Positions 25,999 to 35,216 of a stretch of DNA of 45,078 bases are shown here, piece by piece; positions within the stretch are counted from its first letter, which is position 1; each line of letters begins with the position of its first letter. The notes below the pieces were generated by a model. The model saw only the letters and a program-made list of their open reading frames with translations, did not search any database and was not told the DNA's origin. A program made the position numbers and the translations under genes. The stretch comes from Kiritimatiellales bacterium (GTDB lineage Bacteria > Verrucomicrobiota > Kiritimatiellia > Kiritimatiellales > Pontiellaceae), in contig QIHI01000015.1 of assembly GCA_003230915.1 (NCBI GenBank), forward strand, positions 1-45,078, in the 5' to 3' direction.

Positions 25999-26247
25999 CG
26001 AATTTTTCCCCTTTTTCTGGATTATTTTCATTTTTATCAAATATTTACGCATATACAACGCGGTGAATAAAGCAGGTTATATGCCAGATGTGGTTTGACG
26101 GGCCTTGGGTCTTACTTTGGTAAGGTGAGGCGGAAAGTTTTTTTAAAACTGTGAAATACATCGGCAGGTTTAAAGCCTCTCAGCTTCTGCTTTCCAAACA
26201 AGGGGAAAAAGGTAGAGTACGCCCCTTTCAAGAAGAGGATGATGAGC
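25999..26247. other. Divergent intergenic region
   Basis: Lies between the - strand stator operon and the + strand rsmB-like gene and should carry both promoters. A short hairpin, CTTAC-tttg-GTAAG, is at about 26111-26124. I see no convincing -35/-10 pair. Confidence 0.4.
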
Positions 26248-27516
26248 ATGAGTAAGAAAAACAGTCGGCTTGTGGCCGCGGAAATTGTTAGCCAGTGGCT
26301 CATCGACCGCCGCTTTCCGGATCGCCCATTATCGAAGGTCGAGCACGACAACGCTTTCATTATGGAAGTCGTTAATGGTGTGGTGCGTAATCGTAGCATT
26401 CTCCAGTGGCTGGAACGGGGCATGGTTCCTAAGGAGCCGGAACCCTTCTTCAAGGCCGTGCTATACGTCGGACTCTACCAACTCCTCTTCATGGACAACG
26501 TCGAGGAATACGCCGCCATCAACGAAACGGTCGAGGCTGCTAAAGGCCGCCCCGGTGGCCACGGTAATGCCAATATGATCAATGCCGTGCTCCGCCGCGC
26601 CCAGCGCGAAGCCGACCAGATTTTCCACAAACTCAAGCGGCAGCCCGATGATATTCGCCTCTCGCACCCCGATTTCCTGCTCCAGCGCTGGAGCCGCCAA
26701 TACGGTGAAATCGAAACGCGCAAGCTCGCCGAGTGGAACAACCAGCCGGCCGAAACCATCCTGCGCGTTGAACAGGGCGTAATCTCGCCGGACGACTTTT
26801 TGGCCAAAATGGCCGAAGCCGATATCGAACCTACAATTCACCCCTTCAGCGACCGCGAAAAATTCTACATCCTTCCGCGTGGCCTCGCCGTACATAAATT
26901 GCCCGGCTATGCAGAGGGCTGGTTCACCGTCCAGGATCCTGCCACCTCCGTCCCCATCGATCTGCTCCGCCCGTTCCCCGGCGAATCCGTGCTCGACGCC
27001 TGCGCCGCCCCCGGCGGAAAGACCGCTATGATTGCTTCGCGTATGAAAGGCGAGGGCGAGCTTGTTGCCATGGATCTGCACGATGACCGCATTGCCGTAC
27101 TTCAGGAAAACATGAACCGCCTCAACCTCGGCTGGGTCGAACTCGTCCAAGGCGATGCCCGCGACCCGAAAAAGGCGCTTGGCGATCGCACGTTCGACGC
27201 CATCCTGCTCGATGTTCCCTGTCTCAATACCGGTGTCCTGCGCCGACGTATCGATGCCCGATGGCGGGTCAACACCAACCGCATTAAAGCCATCGTCGAA
27301 GTCCAATACGGCATCCTCTCCGCCGCTGCCGAACGACTCAAGGAAAACGGACGGATCGTCTATAGCACCTGCAGTCTCGAACCCGAGGAAAACGAAGATC
27401 TCATCGCCCGTTGGGTCCGCGAGCATCCCGGCTTCAGCAAAGTTAAAGCAAAGAAAACCTTCCCGCCCAAGGCCGGCACTGACGGGGTCTTCGCCGCCGT
27501 CATCCGCCGCGACTGA
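26248..27516 (+). CDS. rsmB: RsmB-like rRNA (cytosine-C5) methyltransferase
   Basis: 422 residues from ATG 26248, the third of three clustered in-frame ATGs; AAGAAGAGG is nine bases upstream. RsmB methylates C967 of 16S rRNA. The N-terminal 140 residues form the NusB-like domain (NAFIMEVVNGVVRNR; LYVGLYQLLFMD). The SAM domain follows: VQDPATSVPIDLL, LDACAAPGGKTAMIAS (motif I), DVPCLNTGVLRRR (motif IV, PC) and YSTCSLEPEENE (motif VI, with the catalytic Cys). The family is clear; the exact target base is inferred from the NusB-like domain. A G+C-rich hairpin lies just downstream. Confidence 0.9.
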   Translation: MSKKNSRLVAAEIVSQWLIDRRFPDRPLSKVEHDNAFIMEVVNGVVRNRSILQWLERGMVPKEPEPFFKAVLYVGLYQLLFMDNVEEYAAINETVEAAKGRPGGHGNANMINAVLRRAQREADQIFHKLKRQPDDIRLSHPDFLLQRWSRQYGEIETRKLAEWNNQPAETILRVEQGVISPDDFLAKMAEADIEPTIHPFSDREKFYILPRGLAVHKLPGYAEGWFTVQDPATSVPIDLLRPFPGESVLDACAAPGGKTAMIASRMKGEGELVAMDLHDDRIAVLQENMNRLNLGWVELVQGDARDPKKALGDRTFDAILLDVPCLNTGVLRRRIDARWRVNTNRIKAIVEVQYGILSAAAERLKENGRIVYSTCSLEPEENEDLIARWVREHPGFSKVKAKKTFPPKAGTDGVFAAVIRRD

Positions 27517-27874
27517 GCGGCAGTGCCCCTTCTTGCTCTGCGGAAGGGGCTATAGCCGAGCTTGTGAAGTAGCTCCGTGCAGCTTGCCTTATGCCGATGC
27601 TCCTTTCTTTCGTTTTGGTCGATGGAGAAAAGATCTATTCTAGCATGAGGCTCTTCATTCTTCAATGTTGGGCCGTTTGATTTATAGTCTATCCTGAAAT
27701 TTTCGGTTGACAAAAATTGAGCGGTTTGATCGATTGAAATGATTCAGGTGAATTGTAATAAATGAGAAGGCTGGTGAGCGGGGGGCTTCCTGTCTTACCG
27801 AGGTGCTGGGGGAAAAGAGCTTTTTGAAAGAGGGATTATTTGTTTTTTTAATGCAAAATAATGAGGGAAAGAAA
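27517..27874. other. Intergenic region with a GC hairpin
   Basis: Holds a perfect eight-pair hairpin, GCCCCTTC (27525-27532) and GAAGGGGC (27543-27550), just after the rsmB stop; it has no T tract, so termination there is uncertain. A consensus TTGACA at 27707-27712 has no matching -10 at normal spacing. The frames here give no recognisable protein. Confidence 0.45.
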
Positions 27875-29389
27875 ATGATGGGAAACAGATGGGGATCTTT
27901 TCGCACATTGGCTGTTGCGGGATTGGTGGCAGGGACATCTATGATGGCACTTGCGGTGGATGAAGCATCGGACGAAAACTGGCAGATGGGCGATCCAATC
28001 GTTACCTATTGGGCCGGGGCTATGCCAATGACCGATGCGGCTGCCAAACAACTGGCGGACGGAGGCTGGAATCTGGCTTGGGTTTCCGAACGAGGGCTGG
28101 AAGATGGAGCCAGTATCATCGACTATTATATTTCACAGCTGGATATTCTGCACGGTTACGGGATACGGGGAATTATCGGCCTGTCAAAATATTTGTCGCG
28201 GGATGAAAAGGCACCCCAAACTTTGGATAATCCCGAGCTGAAAGCGGAACTGGATGCCATTATTGACGGGGTAAAAAATCATCCGGCGATGTATGCGTAT
28301 ACGTTCCGGGATGAACCCACCACTCGGCTGTTTAAGAATACTGCTCGGATCAAGGAATACACGGAAGCGAGAGATCCGGCGCATTTGGTCTATGTGAATC
28401 TTTATCCAATGAATATTGGCGGTAAACGGCTGGGAGTTAAGGGGGAGGCCGGTCTTGAGGCGGGGCGTCAATATCTGCAGCAGTTTGTCGATATCTGTAA
28501 ACCGAAGATGATGAGCTATGACCACTATCACTTCACGATTCGGGGCGATGGTCTGGATTATTTCCTAAATCTGAAAATGATGCGGGAAGCATCTCTCAAG
28601 GCAAATATCCCGTTTATAAATATTGTGCAGGCATGCAGCTGGACAGCGGATATGCGGATCCCCACTGGGGAAGAAATGCGCTGGCTGACCTACACTTCTT
28701 TGGCGTACGGTGCGCAGGGGATATCACACTATATCTACAGTCACCCCGGACATGACGGCGGAATGGCATATGTGAGAGAAGCCGCTGATGTGTCTGGAAA
28801 GTCCGGTGTTGTGACGGTGGGGGAGCCGACTCCGCTCTATTTCTACATGCGCGAGCTGAACCGGGAATTTTTTACGGTTGCCAAAGAGCTTCAGCCGTTG
28901 AACTCGCTGGCGGTTCATCATGTCGGGATTCTTCCGAAAGGGGCAACGGTTCTCCCGAAAAACGCGCGGTTCTTGTTTAACCCTTCGGTCCCCTCGGAAG
29001 AGTTTCCCGTAGAATCGGTCGAGAAACTTACTAAAGCAGAGCTGGCCGACCGATTTGCTCAGGGCAGAGAAACAGGTACCCGACTGAAAGGGTTTGCCAT
29101 CGGAATTTTCGGACAAGAGAAGATTCCGACCCATGCACTGGTGGTCAATCTCGACTACCGTGCATGGAGCGGTAAAGGGCATAAGCGGCGGGATGAATTC
29201 TTGAAGCCTGTCAAACGTGAAATCGTCGGATCCGACCCATTAGAAGTTTTTGACGCCAAGGCCGGAAAATGGAATGCTGTCGGCAGTAATCGAGTCGCGT
29301 TATCCCTGCCTCCCGGCGGCGGAATGTTGGTTCGAATTGCACAGCCAGACAACGTGCTTTCAGGCGGTAAAACTCAAAAGGAAAATTGA
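27875..29389 (+). CDS. Exported TIM-barrel glycoside hydrolase-like protein
   Basis: 504 residues from ATG 27875; GAGGG (27863-27867) is at normal distance, and starting there gives a clean signal peptide (TLAVAGLVAGTSMMALA, cleavage near residue 28). The mature part looks like a (beta/alpha)8 barrel: WAGAMPMTDAAAKQLADGGW, IRGIIGLSKYLSR, YAYTFRDEPT (about 145, a likely acid/base Glu at a strand end), PKMMSYDHYHF, FINIVQACSW and YGAQGISHYIY. The C-terminal 120 residues are a beta-rich domain. It resembles GH42-like or uncharacterised barrel proteins of PVC bacteria, but I cannot assign a GH family. It heads the carbohydrate locus. Confidence 0.6.
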   Translation: MMGNRWGSFRTLAVAGLVAGTSMMALAVDEASDENWQMGDPIVTYWAGAMPMTDAAAKQLADGGWNLAWVSERGLEDGASIIDYYISQLDILHGYGIRGIIGLSKYLSRDEKAPQTLDNPELKAELDAIIDGVKNHPAMYAYTFRDEPTTRLFKNTARIKEYTEARDPAHLVYVNLYPMNIGGKRLGVKGEAGLEAGRQYLQQFVDICKPKMMSYDHYHFTIRGDGLDYFLNLKMMREASLKANIPFINIVQACSWTADMRIPTGEEMRWLTYTSLAYGAQGISHYIYSHPGHDGGMAYVREAADVSGKSGVVTVGEPTPLYFYMRELNREFFTVAKELQPLNSLAVHHVGILPKGATVLPKNARFLFNPSVPSEEFPVESVEKLTKAELADRFAQGRETGTRLKGFAIGIFGQEKIPTHALVVNLDYRAWSGKGHKRRDEFLKPVKREIVGSDPLEVFDAKAGKWNAVGSNRVALSLPPGGGMLVRIAQPDNVLSGGKTQKEN

Positions 29390-29694
29390 AATCCTTAAAC
29401 GGCTCGGAACATTCACACCCTACCTCAGGTCGGGAGATTTCGGCGTCCCAGATGAATTTTTCGACTCAGAGGAAAACAAAGGGATGGGAGCATGGCTCGG
29501 AAGCCTTTCGCCAGCAGATGGTTGAAAGGCTGGAGTCAAGAGATTTGTTTGGTCCCAAACCCGTTTACGATGAAGTCCAAAAACGAGGGTTAACGGTCGG
29601 TCGATTTGCAGTTAGATAAGGGTTGAAGAGCAGATATTTTTTTGGCTATATCGGGATCTGGAAAAATGAAAGCGCAAAAAAGGAACTATAGAAA
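29390..29694. other. Intergenic region with a possible gene tail
   Basis: One frame ending at 29619 reads EAFRQQMVERLESRDLFGPK and then PVYDEVQKRGLTVGRF, which has protein-like composition and could be the tail of a lost gene, but I cannot name a family. No ribosome-binding site or ATG start supports it as a gene. AGGAAC before 29695 serves the next gene. Confidence 0.3.
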
Positions 29695-30606
29695 ATGGCT
29701 ACAAAAAAGCGTATAGGAATGATCGGGCTGGATACTTCGCATATTGAGGTTTTTGCAAAGATGTTGAATAACCCGGATGATCCGAATTATATTCCGGACT
29801 GGAAAATTTCGGCGGGTTGGCCGGGCGGGTCGCCGGACTTTGATCTCAGCATCTCCCGCGTAGACCAGTATACAAGTTTGTTGCGGGATGAATGCGAGGC
29901 GAAGATTCTGGAGACGCCCGAGGCCGTTGCCGAGCAAAGCGATTTGATCTTTATCTTAACCATTGACGGGCGCGTACATTTAGATCTGTTTAAGCGGGTT
30001 GTTCCATACGGCAAGCCGGTTTTCATTGACAAGCCGTTGGCTGCTGGGTTGGCGGATGCGGAGGAAATTTTCAGACTGGCCGAGGAGCACGGTGTTCCAG
30101 TGATGAGCTGTTCATCACTTCGCTATGCAGATAACCTTCAGGCGGCACTAGATGGCGGGAATGGGCAAGGTTCCATCACGGGGTGCGATGTGTTCGGCCC
30201 TCTTGAGATCATGCCTCCTTTGCCGGGAATCTACTGGTACGGGGTACACTCCGTTGAAATTTTGGTGACTGCAATGGGCTCTGGCTGTTGCCGGGTGAAT
30301 GTGATCAAGAACGCGGATAATGATGCGATCATTTGCGAGTGGAAAGACGGTCGGATGGGGGTGATTCGCGGCGTGCGGAAGAGTCATACACAGTTTGGAA
30401 TAACCCTGCACCGTGAATCAGGTGCTCAGGCGTTGGATCTTCAGGCCAATGACCGCCCCTATTATGCCGGCTTGCTGGACAAGATTCTAGACAACCTGCC
30501 GGAAGGTCGCTCGCCGGTTTCGAATGCACAGATGCTGGAGGTGATTCGTATTATGGACGCTGCCAACGAAAGCCGCGAAAGCGGCCGGCCGGTGGAGATG
30601 TCGTGA
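29695..30606 (+). CDS. Gfo/Idh/MocA-family oxidoreductase (GLDTSH subtype)
   Basis: 303 residues. NAD(P)-dependent oxidoreductase acting on a sugar or cyclitol. The N-terminal Rossmann motif is RIGMIGLDTSHIEVF, a variant in which GxGxxG is replaced by GLDTSH; such members are common in PVC genomes. Residues around 110 give GKPVFIDKPLAAG, where DKP stands in the place of the usual EKP. The C-terminal part is compact for the family (about 340-400 is usual). AGGAAC precedes ATG 29695. The last codon overlaps the GTG of an amidohydrolase remnant, so the two were once coupled. Confidence 0.8.
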   Translation: MATKKRIGMIGLDTSHIEVFAKMLNNPDDPNYIPDWKISAGWPGGSPDFDLSISRVDQYTSLLRDECEAKILETPEAVAEQSDLIFILTIDGRVHLDLFKRVVPYGKPVFIDKPLAAGLADAEEIFRLAEEHGVPVMSCSSLRYADNLQAALDGGNGQGSITGCDVFGPLEIMPPLPGIYWYGVHSVEILVTAMGSGCCRVNVIKNADNDAIICEWKDGRMGVIRGVRKSHTQFGITLHRESGAQALDLQANDRPYYAGLLDKILDNLPEGRSPVSNAQMLEVIRIMDAANESRESGRPVEMS

Positions 30607-31111
30607 AAGGGGTGCCCGTGCAGTCAGTAAAAACAGGGAAGAGGCAAAAGATCATTGATTGCCATGCACATGTATTTATGTCGCCTAAAATCAGGTTGAG
30701 TTCCCGGGCGACCACGCTTCTGTCGATGGAGCAGCAGATTGCGCTTATGGATGCCAAGGGGATTGACCAGACCGTCATTCTTCCGATCAATAATGCCGAG
30801 TCCCCCACGGAGCATCAAAGTGCGGCAGAGATTATTTTCATCTGTGAAAAATATCCGGGACGGTTCATTCCATTTTGCAACATTGATCCCCGGCATACGG
30901 ATGCCGTCGGATTCGCCGGAGGCGCAAAGTTCGATTTCATCCTTGGGGAATACAAGGCGCTTGGGTCTAAAGGGCTGGACTATTCTCAACGAGGAATGAC
31001 ATGCAGCATATTGAGTGGCTGACCGCCGCGAGAGATGACGGGAATATAAGTGAACAGGCTTTTCAGAAAATCATGTGGGAAAATGTTAATGAGGCTTTGG
31101 AATTAAGCTGA
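30603..31111 (+). pseudogene. Amidohydrolase (TIM-barrel) gene with internal deletion
   Basis: GTG 30603 opens a frame whose start KIIDCHAHVFMSP has the HxH metal motif of amidohydrolase-2 enzymes, followed by LMDAKGIDQTVILPINN and IFICEKYPGRFIPFCNIDPR. After LGEYKALGSKGL, about residue 120, the frame ends at 31022. A second frame (ATG 31001 or earlier) encodes HIEWLTAARDDGNISEQAF and KIMWENVNEALELS, ending at TGA 31111, and looks like the normal tail of the family. The central 100 or more residues with the remaining metal ligands are missing. Two readings joined by a deletion and frameshift make it non-functional. Confidence 0.75.
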
Positions 31112-31125
31112 AACAGGAGTTTATT

Positions 31126-32430
31126 TTGAATAAATTAGCGATACTTGGTGGTTCAAAGGCGGTTGTGGAAGATTCACAGCATGAGGAAATGTTTTGCTGG
31201 CCCATTGTCACCGAAGAGGACGAACAGGCTGTGCTGGAGGTGCTGCGTGCCCGCAGTATGTCGGGCTTGGATATCACCAAAAAATTTGAAACGGAGTTTG
31301 CTGAATGGGTGGGTGTGAAGCATGCCCTCGGCCACTGCAACGGAACCGCATCTCTTAAGGGAGCTATGTGGGCCTGCGGAGTCGGGGCGGGCGATGAGGT
31401 GATCTGTCCGAGCATGACCTACTGGGCCAGCATTGTGCAGGCTCTATCGTTCGGCGCATCGGTGAACTTTGCCGATATTGATCCCGACACGCTTTGTATT
31501 GATCCGAATGATATTGAGCATCGTATCGGCCCCAAAACTAAACTGATTGTCGTGGTTCACTACGCGGGGCACCCGTGTGATATGGATCCGATCATGGAGA
31601 TCGCCCGCAGGCACAACATCAAGGTGCTTGAGGATGTCTCCCACGCACAAGGATCCCTCTACAAGGGGCGCATGACCGGTACACTCGGCGATATCGCCGG
31701 CATGAGCATGATGACCGGGAAAAGTTTTGCGATCGGAGAAGCTGGGATGATGGTTACCAACGACCGCCTGCTCTACGAGCGTTGTATTGTCTACGGACAC
31801 TATGCGCGCACCGGTGCGCCTAGCAATTACAACCCGGTCGACAAGCAGGTACACGACGAGACGCTCAGCCGGTTTGCCGGGGTTGCGCTGGGCGGAGCCA
31901 AGCACCGCATGAACCAGACTTGTGCGGCCATGGGGCGGGTGCAGCTCAAGTACTATCCGGAGCGCATTGCTGAAATCCAGAAGGCCATGAGCCGCTTCTG
32001 GAATCTTTTGGAGGATGTTCCCGGCATTCGTCCGCATCGTCCGCCACTGGATTCAGGCTCTACAATGGGCGGCGGCTATTTCCCGCGCGGCCTTTATTGT
32101 GCGGAAGAGCTGGGAGGCCTCTCCTGTGAGAAATTCTGTGAAGCCGTCCGAGCCGAAGGCGTTACTGCCTGTAACCCCGGAGCCAATGCGCCGCTTCATC
32201 TGCACCCAGCATTCCATGAGGCAGATCTTTTTAATCAGGGTCAGCCGACCGTGATCGCTTTCGGCCAGCGCGACGTGCGGCAAGGGCCGGGTTCGCTACC
32301 CGTGACAGAACGAATCAACGAGATCGCATTCGGTGTGCCGTGGTTCAAGCATGATGATCTGGAAATGATTGAACAGATTGCCAGTGCCTATCGGAAGGTT
32401 GCGCTACAGGCGGAGGCATTACAATTATAG
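31126..32430 (+). CDS. DegT/DnrJ/EryC1/StrS-family PLP aminotransferase
   Basis: 434 residues with a TTG start at 31126, six bases after AGGAG. These enzymes transaminate keto sugars or cyclitols. Family signatures: NGTASLKGAMWACGVGAGDE (PLP phosphate region), TYWASIVQALSFGA, VHYAGHPCDMDPIMEIA, LEDVSHAQGSLYKGR with the PLP Asp, and MTGKSFAIGEAGMM with the Schiff-base Lys (about 203). GGAKHRMNQTCAAMGRVQL is the usual dimer/active-site segment. The C-terminal part is longer than the minimal family. A second, degraded DegT gene lies just downstream. Confidence 0.9.
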   Translation: MNKLAILGGSKAVVEDSQHEEMFCWPIVTEEDEQAVLEVLRARSMSGLDITKKFETEFAEWVGVKHALGHCNGTASLKGAMWACGVGAGDEVICPSMTYWASIVQALSFGASVNFADIDPDTLCIDPNDIEHRIGPKTKLIVVVHYAGHPCDMDPIMEIARRHNIKVLEDVSHAQGSLYKGRMTGTLGDIAGMSMMTGKSFAIGEAGMMVTNDRLLYERCIVYGHYARTGAPSNYNPVDKQVHDETLSRFAGVALGGAKHRMNQTCAAMGRVQLKYYPERIAEIQKAMSRFWNLLEDVPGIRPHRPPLDSGSTMGGGYFPRGLYCAEELGGLSCEKFCEAVRAEGVTACNPGANAPLHLHPAFHEADLFNQGQPTVIAFGQRDVRQGPGSLPVTERINEIAFGVPWFKHDDLEMIEQIASAYRKVALQAEALQL

Positions 32431-32495
32431 ACAGAATACTAGAGATTTATTTTTGAGTGTGGATAGACAAAATTTTCAGAATAAAAGAAGATAAA

Positions 32496-32842
32496 ATGTT
32501 AGCAATGGATGGAGGAAAACTCGTTAGAACGGAGCCGCCGCCGATCCGCAGGCTATTTGTGGAAGAGGAAAAGCAGGTTGTAATGGATCTCTTTGACGAG
32601 GCAATGGAAAAAGGGCATCTCATGCATGGGGTATAACGAGCCGTAAGAGGAAGGGTATTGCAAAGAATTTGCTGAATTCCTCGGTGGGGAGTATGCCGAT
32701 GGACAAGCAGTATGAATTGGTCAATGTCGATAAGGTGGACGATATGTATTTCAATTGCGCCTTGCACGAGGATTTCACCGGTACGGGAGCGGATGACCTG
32801 ATGGCGGCTTTGAAGAAAGTTGAATCAGTCTATCTAAGGTGA
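32496..32842 (+). pseudogene. Degraded second DegT-family aminotransferase gene
   Basis: From ATG 32496 one frame reads MLAMDGGKLVRTEPPP, then RRLFVEEEKQVVMDLFDEAM, a typical DegT N-terminus, before a stop. A one-frame shift continues with an in-frame stop, then EEGYCKEFAEFLGGEYADG, the next DegT segment. After a large deletion, ATG 32699 reads KVDDMYFNCALHEDFTGTG and DDLMAALKKVESVYLR to TGA 32842, matching a DegT C-terminus. It differs from the intact neighbour, so it is a separate paralogue. The PLP-binding centre is absent. Confidence 0.75.
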
Positions 32843-32863
32843 TAGGGGTTCAGGAATGGATGA

Positions 32864-32894
32864 CAAGGGGCAGTATCTGCCCCCTGACTCCTTG
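32864..32894 (+). repeat. REP-like palindrome
   Basis: GGGGCAG (32867-32873), loop TAT, CTGCCCC (32877-32883), enclosed by CAAGG (32864-32868) and CCTTG (32890-32894), with a GACTCC stretch. It resembles REP palindromes and shares a GTCAG-like core with the RAYT repeats at 484 and 6001, but is not identical. No RAYT gene is adjacent. Confidence 0.5.
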
Positions 32895-33020
32895 CTTTCT
32901 CCTCTGATAGGGAAGATGTCTCTTCACCGAAAAATAAGAGAGAATCCTTGAATAATTATAGAAAAAAGATTAGTCCAGAGTCGTAGATGTCGAAGTTTCC
33001 ACCTTGAAAGGATATAAGGT

Positions 33021-35111
33021 ATGCAGAGTATTGATTGGACGATCGTTATTGTATTTATCGTAGCCCTTACCGGCTTGGCTTTTTATGCCAAACGTTTTAA
33101 CCGAGGGGTGGCCGATTTTCTGGCCGCCAACCGTTGTGCCGGCCGCTATCTGTTGAGTGTATCGCAGGGCATTGCCGGCATTGGCGCCATTAGTTTTGTG
33201 GCGGAGTTCCAGCGGTACTATGCCGCTGGTTTTTCGGGCATCTGGTGGCTTCTGGTTTTCTATCCGATCAACCTCTTCCTTGCGCTTACAGGTTGGATCG
33301 CCTATCGCTATCGCGAAACGCGCGCGTTGACCATGGCTCAATTCTTTGAAGTGCGCTACAGCCGTAATTTCAGAGTCTTTGCCGGCATCCTCGCCTGGGT
33401 GTCGGGGGTTATCAATATGGGGATTTTTCCTGCGGTCACGGCTCGGCTTTTCATCTATTTCTGCGGGCTTCCCGCAACCTTTTCGTTTCTCGGATTCGAC
33501 GGCATATCCACCTTTGTGGTCATCATGCTTATTGAACTAGCTTTTGCCCTTCTGTTCACCTTCTTGGGCGGCATGATTGCTGTGATGGTCACCGACTTTG
33601 TTCAGGGCATGTTTTGCAACATCGTGTTTCTCATCGTTCTTATCTTTATTTTGACAGTATTCAAGTGGGACGTCCTTGTTGAAGCGGTGCAGATGGCTCC
33701 GGCGGGAGCCTCCATGCTTAACCCGTTCAATACGAGTAAGGCTGAAGGGTTTAATACGACCTTCTTTTTGATGTTTATCTTCATCAGTATATACAGTTTT
33801 CGAGCCTGGCAAGGTACACAGGGCTACAACGCTTCCGCACGGAACGCCCATGAAGCAAAAATGTCTGGTATCATCTCGCAGTGGCGTGCTCAGATTTTGT
33901 TGCTTCTTCTCGCCATGATCCCAATCGGGGCCTACGCGCTGATGCATCATGTCGATTTCTCCGCTCAGGCGGCGGCAGTTCAGCATACGGTCGACGCCAT
34001 CGGAAATGAAACCATCCAAAATCAGATGCTCGTGCCGGTTGCGCTGGCAAAAATGTTGCCTGTCGGTCTGTTGGGTCTTGTCGTGGCGGTCTTCTTTGCC
34101 GCCCAGGTCAGCACGGACGACACCTATCTGCACTCCTGGGGTAGCATCTTCGTGCAGGATGTGATTCTTCCGTTCCGTAAGAAAGGGTTCACACCTAAAC
34201 AGCACACGTTGATCTTGCGCCTCTCGATCCTCTTTGTGGCCGTCTTCATTTTCTTCTTCAGCCTATTGTTTCAGCAGAATGATTATATTCTCATGTTCAT
34301 GTTCCTGACGGGCGCCATCTATCTGGGCGGAGCCGGCGCGGTGATTGTGGGCGGCCTCTACTGGAAAAGGGGAACCACTGCCGCCGCCTGGACCGCCATG
34401 GTTTCCGGCTGTATTTTGGCGGTAGGCGGACTGCTTATGCGCACCATCTGGGTGAAGATCGTGCCGGATCTAATGAAACGATTCCCGGAGAGTACCTTCC
34501 TCGCTGAACACAGCGAAAAATTCCCTTTCGACGGGATACAAATCACATTCTTTGCTGGACTTTTTGCACTGATAGCCTATCTGTTGGTCTCGTTGTGGGG
34601 CTGGCTAGTGCAGCGGAAGCCAGCATTCAATATGAACCGTATGTTGCATCGCGGAAAATATGCAATTACGGGAGAACACGGAGAGGATGTGGTTCTGCCA
34701 CCGACGGGCTGGAAGTCACTGTTGCCCTCCAAGGAGTTCACGGGTTGGGATAAGTTTCTGTACTACACACTGACGGCTTGGAACTTGCTGATTACCGCTG
34801 TCGTGATCAGTGTCACAGCGGTTCATTTTATTTGGGGAACGACTGACGAATTCTGGATCAAATTCTGGGGCATATGGGTCGGCCTGATTGTTGTATTGGG
34901 TACGGTTACCACCATCTGGTTTGTGATCGGGGGAACCCTTGATATGAAACAAATGTTTGCCGACCTACGAAAGATCGACCGAAACACCGATGATGATGGT
35001 CGTGTCGTCGGCCACCATAGTCTGGCGGATGAAACGCTGGAGGTGGACAACTCGGAGATTCTCGCTGAGCTTAAAGCCGATGCAAAACCTGAAACAGAGA
35101 AAAAAAGGTAG
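33021..35111 (+). CDS. Sodium:solute symporter (SSS family)
   Basis: 696 residues, longer than the usual 480-600. About 13-14 hydrophobic helices. The N-terminal signature ADFLAANRCAGRYLLSVSQG, then GIAGIGAISFVAEFQRYYAAG, is typical of SSS transporters; AAQVSTDDTYLHSWGSIFVQD marks the TM8-9 region that carries the Na2 site in the family. A C-terminal part (RKPAFNMNRMLHRGKYAI and later helices) adds two or more membrane segments and ends in a polar tail. AAAGGAT precedes ATG 33021. It probably imports the sugar or sugar derivative handled by its neighbours. Confidence 0.88.
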   Translation: MQSIDWTIVIVFIVALTGLAFYAKRFNRGVADFLAANRCAGRYLLSVSQGIAGIGAISFVAEFQRYYAAGFSGIWWLLVFYPINLFLALTGWIAYRYRETRALTMAQFFEVRYSRNFRVFAGILAWVSGVINMGIFPAVTARLFIYFCGLPATFSFLGFDGISTFVVIMLIELAFALLFTFLGGMIAVMVTDFVQGMFCNIVFLIVLIFILTVFKWDVLVEAVQMAPAGASMLNPFNTSKAEGFNTTFFLMFIFISIYSFRAWQGTQGYNASARNAHEAKMSGIISQWRAQILLLLLAMIPIGAYALMHHVDFSAQAAAVQHTVDAIGNETIQNQMLVPVALAKMLPVGLLGLVVAVFFAAQVSTDDTYLHSWGSIFVQDVILPFRKKGFTPKQHTLILRLSILFVAVFIFFFSLLFQQNDYILMFMFLTGAIYLGGAGAVIVGGLYWKRGTTAAAWTAMVSGCILAVGGLLMRTIWVKIVPDLMKRFPESTFLAEHSEKFPFDGIQITFFAGLFALIAYLLVSLWGWLVQRKPAFNMNRMLHRGKYAITGEHGEDVVLPPTGWKSLLPSKEFTGWDKFLYYTLTAWNLLITAVVISVTAVHFIWGTTDEFWIKFWGIWVGLIVVLGTVTTIWFVIGGTLDMKQMFADLRKIDRNTDDDGRVVGHHSLADETLEVDNSEILAELKADAKPETEKKR

Positions 35112-35216
35112 CTCGGTAAAGACAGTATCCACGGTATGAATCCCCCGTTTCGGGTGTGATGAAACTGTAGCAATGGTTGGGCTGGTTCTTCGTGATAATC
35201 CAATGCAAAGGATGAT

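Noticed and set aside
27525-27550. GC hairpin after rsmB as an intrinsic terminator
   Set aside because: Perfect stem, but no T tract follows, so termination is not supported by sequence alone.
27707-27712. TTGACA as -35 of a promoter for the exported barrel gene
   Set aside because: No acceptable -10 at 16-18 bp spacing.
29386-29619. Short frame after the exported barrel protein
   Set aside because: Would need a TTG start without a ribosome-binding site; kept only as a possible unassigned gene tail.
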